From: Parashewanella sp049608225
Lineage (GTDB): Bacteria; Pseudomonadota; Gammaproteobacteria; Enterobacterales; Shewanellaceae
Assembly: GCA_049608225.1 (NCBI GenBank)
Contig: JBMYXI010000007.1
Location: forward strand, 10,339 to 74,338
DNA: 64,000 bases
Direction of reading: 5' to 3'
The position numbers and the translations under genes are program-made. Under the pieces are notes generated by a model that saw only the letters and a program-made list of their open reading frames with translations, was not told the origin of the DNA and made no database searches. Shown in pieces: positions 60,037 through 64,000 of the stretch; position 1 is the stretch's first letter; each line of letters starts with the position of its first letter.

Positions 60037-61059
60037 TTAACGAACGTTCTGCGCAATGGACTTATTCATTTCTTCAAGCATGGTCTGCATACTGTTTAAT
60101 AAACTTACCGTTACATTGTATGTTTGCATGACTTTTTGAAGTTGTAACTGTGATTGAGACACAAAATCCGAAGCTCGATTGGAAATGTTTTCCAGTGCCG
60201 CTTTTACTGCTTCTAGCTTACCTTTGTCGAGTAAGACGGGCTTTAATTTTAAGTCGTGAGCAGCGCTGCCTCGGTAAATATTACCTGAAGGATCTTTCCA
60301 GATATACGTGTCGCCTTCTTTGGTAACTGAAGCAGGTTGTCCATTATGCGTCCACTTTCCTTGTTTCAATTCTAAATGCTGGGTGTTCTTGGAACCATTT
60401 GACCAAGTAATGTGGACATCAAGTGAGCCTTCTTCTTGAGGCTTTAAGTAATCTTCAATTGATTTACCATCAACCTTTACGTCGTTTTCACTCATATATT
60501 GAATGACATCATCGGGTATTGCTGCTGTACCTGTATCGCCTTTTTTAGAAACAGCTGCAATTTGCTCGTTTATTTCATTCGCTTTATCTTGCGCATCTCG
60601 TGATACCTTGGCTTTAGCTTGCATTTCTAGGTATTTGTCGTTTGCTAGCTCAGATAGCAAATTCATGAATAGATAAAGAACAGAAACGCCACCAGAAAGT
60701 ACCGAATCACCTTCTTGTGCAAGCTCCTGATCCATGGAGACTTTATCCATTGCAGAAACACCACTGGCGCTGGATGTAACATCACTAAGGTGGGCAAGCT
60801 GCTCTGAAACATGATCTTGCATAGCTTGGTGAAGATCGCGTTTAAATTGATAATCTTCGCTGCTGTCTTTATCAACGGGTTTACTCAGCGCGCTCACTAA
60901 ACCTTGTAGCTTTTTCAAGTGAACATCATTTGATTTAGCATCAGAATTGAGTAGCTGTTTTAATAGTTTTTGTTGTTTTATGTTTTCTTCATCACTGGAT
61001 TTTTGTGCTCCAACATGAGCCATATGTGACATCGGAATTCCTGAAATTGGATCGCTCAT
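60037..61059 (-). CDS. SseB/EspA-like type III secretion filament/translocon protein with an inserted domain
   Basis: A 340-residue protein. Residues about 124-206 and 277-330 match, in order and from memory, Salmonella SseB: a hydrophobic helix VLYLFMNLLSELANDKYLEM, helix KANEINEQIAAV, IPDDVIQYMSENDVKVDGKSIEDYL, then KGKLEAVKAALENISNRASD and SQSQLQLQKVMQTYNVT. SseB/EspA proteins form the extracellular filament capping the type III needle. Two additions are unusual: a 120-residue Ser/Asp-rich N-terminal extension and a beta-rich insert at about 207-275 (HITWSNGSKN, KQGKWTHNGQPASVTKEG). No type III apparatus or chaperone gene is in the window, so the machinery must be elsewhere. Confidence 0.82.
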   Translation of the reverse strand: MSDPISGIPMSHMAHVGAQKSSDEENIKQQKLLKQLLNSDAKSNDVHLKKLQGLVSALSKPVDKDSSEDYQFKRDLHQAMQDHVSEQLAHLSDVTSSASGVSAMDKVSMDQELAQEGDSVLSGGVSVLYLFMNLLSELANDKYLEMQAKAKVSRDAQDKANEINEQIAAVSKKGDTGTAAIPDDVIQYMSENDVKVDGKSIEDYLKPQEEGSLDVHITWSNGSKNTQHLELKQGKWTHNGQPASVTKEGDTYIWKDPSGNIYRGSAAHDLKLKPVLLDKGKLEAVKAALENISNRASDFVSQSQLQLQKVMQTYNVTVSLLNSMQTMLEEMNKSIAQNVR

Positions 61060-61274
61060 AAAGATGCTCCTAATTGAATCATGAGTTTGTTCTAATGATA
61101 AGCATATCTGGCTTTAGCTATTCCTATATCGAAAATGAAGGTTGAACCAACCTAACTGGTTCGACCAGACTGAGCGGATAAAGACTTATAGAATTTGCTG
61201 GATTTCTTCAAACGTTAGGGTGATTAGATTAGAATAAGTTAGAAGAGAACGACTTGATTAGCTGAGAAGGTGAA

Positions 61275-62660
61275 ATGCACGTACATATTCTAGGAATTTG
61301 TGGCACGTTTATGGGAGGCTTAGCAATACTCGCTAGAGCTCAAGGCCATAAAGTAACAGGGAGTGACGCAAGTGTATATCCTCCGATGAGTACTCAATTA
61401 GAGCAACAAGGTATTGAACTTATCCAAGGATTCGATCCTTCTCAATTAGCTTTAGCAGGCGGTAGTAAGCCAGATATTATCGTCATTGGTAATGCTATGA
61501 CCCGTGGTAATCCTTGTGTTGAAGCTGTGCTCGAACAAGGACTCAATTATACATCTGGTCCGCAATTTTTAGCCGAGCATATATTACCTGAACGTTGGGT
61601 TCTAGCAGTCTCAGGCACGCATGGAAAAACATCTACAGCAAGTATGCTGGCTTGGATTTTACAAGATAATGATTATGAACCCGGCTTTTTAATCGGTGGT
61701 GTACCGCAAAATTTTGGCGTTTCAGCAAGATTAGGTGATAGTGTATTTTTTGTTGTTGAAGCTGATGAGTATGATAGTGCCTTTTTTGATAAGCGTTCTA
61801 AGTTTGTTCATTATCGCCCCCGCACCTTAGTGATCAATAATTTGGAATTTGATCATGCTGACATTTTTGATGAATTAAAAGACATACAAAAACAATTTCA
61901 TCATGTTATTCGTACCGTGCCATCAACTGGAAAGATCATTTGGCCAGCAAACAGTCAATCTGTTGCTGAGGTGATAGATAAAGGCTTGTGGAGTGAGTCT
62001 GAGTGCTTATATCAAGATAAATCAGCAACCGGTTGGTACGCGAATAAGCTAGCAGCTGATGGCCATAAATTTGAAGTGTATCTTGATGATCAATTGCAAG
62101 GCACTCTGGAATGGTCGCTCATCGGACAGCATAATGTGGAAAATGCACTTAACGCAATTGCAGCGGCAAGACATGTCGGTGTTGCCCCTATTGCGGCGAT
62201 TGATTCTTTGACAAAGTTCGTGTCACCGAAACGACGATTAGAGCAATTAGCAACCATTGCTAATATCACTGTTTATGATGACTTTGCTCATCATCCGACA
62301 GCCATTGCAACTACGCTACAAGCTATGAGAGCAAAGGTCGGCAGCCAACAAGTAAAAGTGGTACTTGAACCAAGATCCAATACCATGAAATCCGGCGTTC
62401 ACAAGGCAACCTTAGCCAATTCATTTACTGGTGCGGATAAAGTTTATTTGTATCAACCGCAGAATGTCAGCTGGGATATGCAATCTGTGATTCAGGATGC
62501 GCCAATAGAAGTAGAGTTAATCGACGACTTAGCGGTACTGACCCAACAAGTTTGCACTCAAGCCAGCGCAGGCGATCATATCATTATTATGAGTAATGGT
62601 GGCTTTGGTGGCTTTCATCAACAATTAATTAATAAATTGACACAAGAGAAGCGTAAATGA
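61275..62660 (+). CDS. mpl: UDP-N-acetylmuramate:L-alanyl-gamma-D-glutamyl-meso-diaminopimelate ligase
   Basis: Mpl attaches recycled murein tripeptide to UDP-MurNAc. MurC-like fold: GICGTFMGGLAILARAQGH (Rossmann part), the ATP loop SGTHGKTSTASML (about residues 113-125), VVEADEYDSAFFDKRSKFVH and the C-terminal domain YDDFAHHPTAI with RSNTMKSGVH. 461 residues, the normal length. Ribosome site GAGAAGG is five bases upstream. Start of the mpl-ubiX-hpt operon. Confidence 0.96.
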   Translation: MHVHILGICGTFMGGLAILARAQGHKVTGSDASVYPPMSTQLEQQGIELIQGFDPSQLALAGGSKPDIIVIGNAMTRGNPCVEAVLEQGLNYTSGPQFLAEHILPERWVLAVSGTHGKTSTASMLAWILQDNDYEPGFLIGGVPQNFGVSARLGDSVFFVVEADEYDSAFFDKRSKFVHYRPRTLVINNLEFDHADIFDELKDIQKQFHHVIRTVPSTGKIIWPANSQSVAEVIDKGLWSESECLYQDKSATGWYANKLAADGHKFEVYLDDQLQGTLEWSLIGQHNVENALNAIAAARHVGVAPIAAIDSLTKFVSPKRRLEQLATIANITVYDDFAHHPTAIATTLQAMRAKVGSQQVKVVLEPRSNTMKSGVHKATLANSFTGADKVYLYQPQNVSWDMQSVIQDAPIEVELIDDLAVLTQQVCTQASAGDHIIIMSNGGFGGFHQQLINKLTQEKRK

Positions 62661-63316
62661 AACCAGCTGACAGAGATTCAGAAATCAGTCTAGCTTGGAC
62701 TGGTGCTTCAGGAGCACCTTACGGCTTAAAGCTGTTAGAGCAATTATTGCTGGCGGATAAGCGGGTTTACTTAATGATTTCTAGCGCTGCTCGTGTGGTT
62801 TTTGCAACTGAGCAAAAGCTACAACTCAGTGCTAACCCAAAAAAAGCGCAGCAACAAATTGTCGCTGCGTTAACTCAGCACAATTCTGATCTTAAAGGCG
62901 AGCTTGTCGTTTTAGGTAAAGATGAATGGTTTTCACCACCGGCATCAGGCAGTGGAGCACCGAAACAAATGGTTATTTGCCCTTGTTCAACGGGAACACT
63001 TGCTGCGGTAGCAACAGGGATGAGTAATAACTTACTTGAGCGTGCAGCGGATGTCATACTTAAAGAAAAAGGGCAATTAATCCTTGTACCAAGGGAAATG
63101 CCGCTAAATGCCATTCATCTTGAACATATGCTAAAACTGACACAATTAGGCGCGACAGTTATGCCCGCGGCTCCTGGCTTTTATCATGATCCCAAATCAA
63201 TAGCAGATCTGGTAAACTTCGTAGTTGCTCGTATCCTTGACCATTTAAACATTGAGCATCAGTTAACTGAGCGATGGGGATATGAGGCACAAACAACTAA
63301 AATGAGAACTCTATGA
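62657..63316 (+). CDS. ubiX: Flavin prenyltransferase UbiX
   Basis: Makes prenylated FMN, the cofactor of the decarboxylase UbiD in ubiquinone synthesis. Signatures: WTGASGAPYGLKLLEQLL at the N-terminus, SSAARVVF, VICPCSTGTLAAVATGMSNNLLERAADVILKE and LVPREMPLNAIHLEHM. 219 residues. Overlaps mpl by four bases (ATGA). Confidence 0.96.
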   Translation: MKPADRDSEISLAWTGASGAPYGLKLLEQLLLADKRVYLMISSAARVVFATEQKLQLSANPKKAQQQIVAALTQHNSDLKGELVVLGKDEWFSPPASGSGAPKQMVICPCSTGTLAAVATGMSNNLLERAADVILKEKGQLILVPREMPLNAIHLEHMLKLTQLGATVMPAAPGFYHDPKSIADLVNFVVARILDHLNIEHQLTERWGYEAQTTKMRTL

Positions 63317-63843
63317 AACATACGACAGAAGTAATGATATCCGAAGCTGAAATCGAGCACATACTTGAAAAGCTTGCGGCTGAAATTAATGAACATTATA
63401 CAGAAAATAAGCGATTGCTTATGATTGGTTTGTTAAAAGGCTCTGCCGTATTTATGGCTGATTTATGTCGTCGTATTCATGGTCATGTGGAAATTGATTT
63501 TATGGCTGTGTCGAGCTATGGCTCAAGCATGACCAGCTCGCGTGATGTTAAAATTTTAAAAGATACCGATTCCGATATCGCAGGCCGTGATGTACTTATC
63601 ATCGAAGACTTAATTGATTCGGGTAACACTTTGCATAAAGTAAAAGAAATGCTTTTGCTTCGAGAACCTAAAAGCCTCGCCATTTGCACCTTAATCGATA
63701 AACCTGAGCGCCGTGAAGTTGACGTACATGTTGATTTTGTTGGACGTAGTATTCCTGACGAATTTATCGTAGGTTATGGTATTGATTATGCTGAGCAATA
63801 TCGTAACTTGCCTTATATCGCAAGAGTTGTTCCCCTAGACTAA
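63313..63843 (+). CDS. hpt: Hypoxanthine phosphoribosyltransferase
   Basis: Purine salvage enzyme converting hypoxanthine (and guanine) to IMP/GMP. The PRPP motif is VLIIEDLIDSGNTLHKV, with LMIGLLKGSAVFMADL, SYGSSMTSSRDVKILKD and FIVGYGIDYAEQYRNLPYI. 176 residues. Overlaps ubiX by four bases (ATGA), so the three genes are translationally coupled. Confidence 0.95.
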   Translation: MKHTTEVMISEAEIEHILEKLAAEINEHYTENKRLLMIGLLKGSAVFMADLCRRIHGHVEIDFMAVSSYGSSMTSSRDVKILKDTDSDIAGRDVLIIEDLIDSGNTLHKVKEMLLLREPKSLAICTLIDKPERREVDVHVDFVGRSIPDEFIVGYGIDYAEQYRNLPYIARVVPLD

Positions 63844-63893
63844 ATCTATCATTATTTTCTAGAGGGCGTTCCCAATTAAAGATTTTTTGATTT

Positions 63894-63992
63894 GTTACAA
63901 CCTAAAACTTGCAAAATCAAGGCACGAAAAGTGAAGTTTAGTGGGCTAAACGAAAGATGAGTAACGAAGAGTTTGCAAGTTTTAGGTGTAAC
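63894..63992. repeat. Inverted-repeat element at the right edge (MITE-like)
   Basis: Long arms GTTACA-ACCTAAAACTTGCAAA (63894-63915) and TTTGCAAGTTTTAGGTGTAAC (63972-63992) are complementary apart from one bulged base. A nested perfect stem GTTTAG-TGGG-CTAAAC lies between them (63936-63951). The interior has no gene. It lies beyond hpt and may continue past the window. Confidence 0.75.
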
Positions 63993-64000
63993 CCGAAGGG

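Noticed and set aside
1..64000. CRISPR arrays, tRNA or rRNA genes and prophage or transposase genes
   Set aside because: Looked for repeated spacer patterns, tRNA T-loop motifs and recombinase signatures on both strands by eye; none was convincing. A tRNAscan or ISfinder search would be more sensitive.

Overview
The window looks like the chromosome of a marine gammaproteobacterium of the Shewanellaceae, probably Parashewanella or a close relative. This rests on gene content and order recalled from that group: nitrilase-tldD-darP-pmbA, a GntR-prpB-prpC-acnD-prpF propionate operon, ubiE-ubiJ-ubiB-tatABC-tatD-GGDEF-hemB, mpl-ubiX-hpt, S46 peptidase, DUF2960 and a GbpA/CBP21-like chitin-binding protein. 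Base composition is AT-rich by eye. No rRNA, tRNA, CRISPR array, integrase or complete insertion sequence was seen.

Layout. 1-7.7 kb: nitrilase, TldD, DarP and PmbA/TldE, with two lineage-specific genes set among them (a 598-residue helical protein and an ankyrin protein). 7.7-14.6 kb: the 2-methylcitrate operon on the minus strand, led by its GntR regulator, with a palindrome over the -35 box. 14.7-16.8 kb: a low-complexity coiled-coil protein and a small single-helix membrane protein. 17.0-25.8 kb: one long minus-strand run, ubiE-ubiJ-ubiB-tatA-tatB-tatC-hyp-tatD-GGDEF-hemB, ending in a strong terminator; ubiB carries a one-base frameshift. 25.9-28.6 kb: formimidoylglutamase and NAD(P)HX repair enzyme. 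28.9-31.9 kb: a tandem pair of unknown paralogues and a secreted PPC-domain protein. 32.2-41.8 kb: mostly housekeeping and accessory enzymes (DUF2960, RDD, peroxiredoxin-like, RhlE, aminopeptidase P, FKBP, LysR plus VOC). 41.9-45.9 kb: a three-gene operon of a membrane KAP-type P-loop NTPase, a PD-(D/E)XK nuclease-like protein and an unknown protein, the best candidate for an undescribed (possibly defence) system. 46.2-48.4 kb: a bufferin (RiPP metallophore) operon whose precursor has two six-cysteine cores. 48.8-56.3 kb: thioesterase, MocR-like regulator, an LPMO-like protein without its copper ligands, Tyr/Trp permease and S46 peptidase. 56.3-61.1 kb: two small unknowns, an NhaC antiporter and a cluster of SseB/EspA-like type III secretion filament proteins, one of them a deletion pseudogene. 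61.3-63.8 kb: mpl-ubiX-hpt, followed by a structured inverted-repeat element at the right edge.

How the genes work together. The core blocks serve ubiquinone synthesis, Tat export, haem synthesis, propionyl-CoA detoxification and peptidoglycan recycling. Between them sit many unrelated-looking proteins with secretion or host-interaction features (ankyrin repeats, Ser/Thr-rich N-termini, coiled coils, SseB-like proteins, GbpA-like protein). The SseB-like genes imply a type III secretion system elsewhere in the genome, and some of the unknown proteins could be its substrates; that last point is inference.
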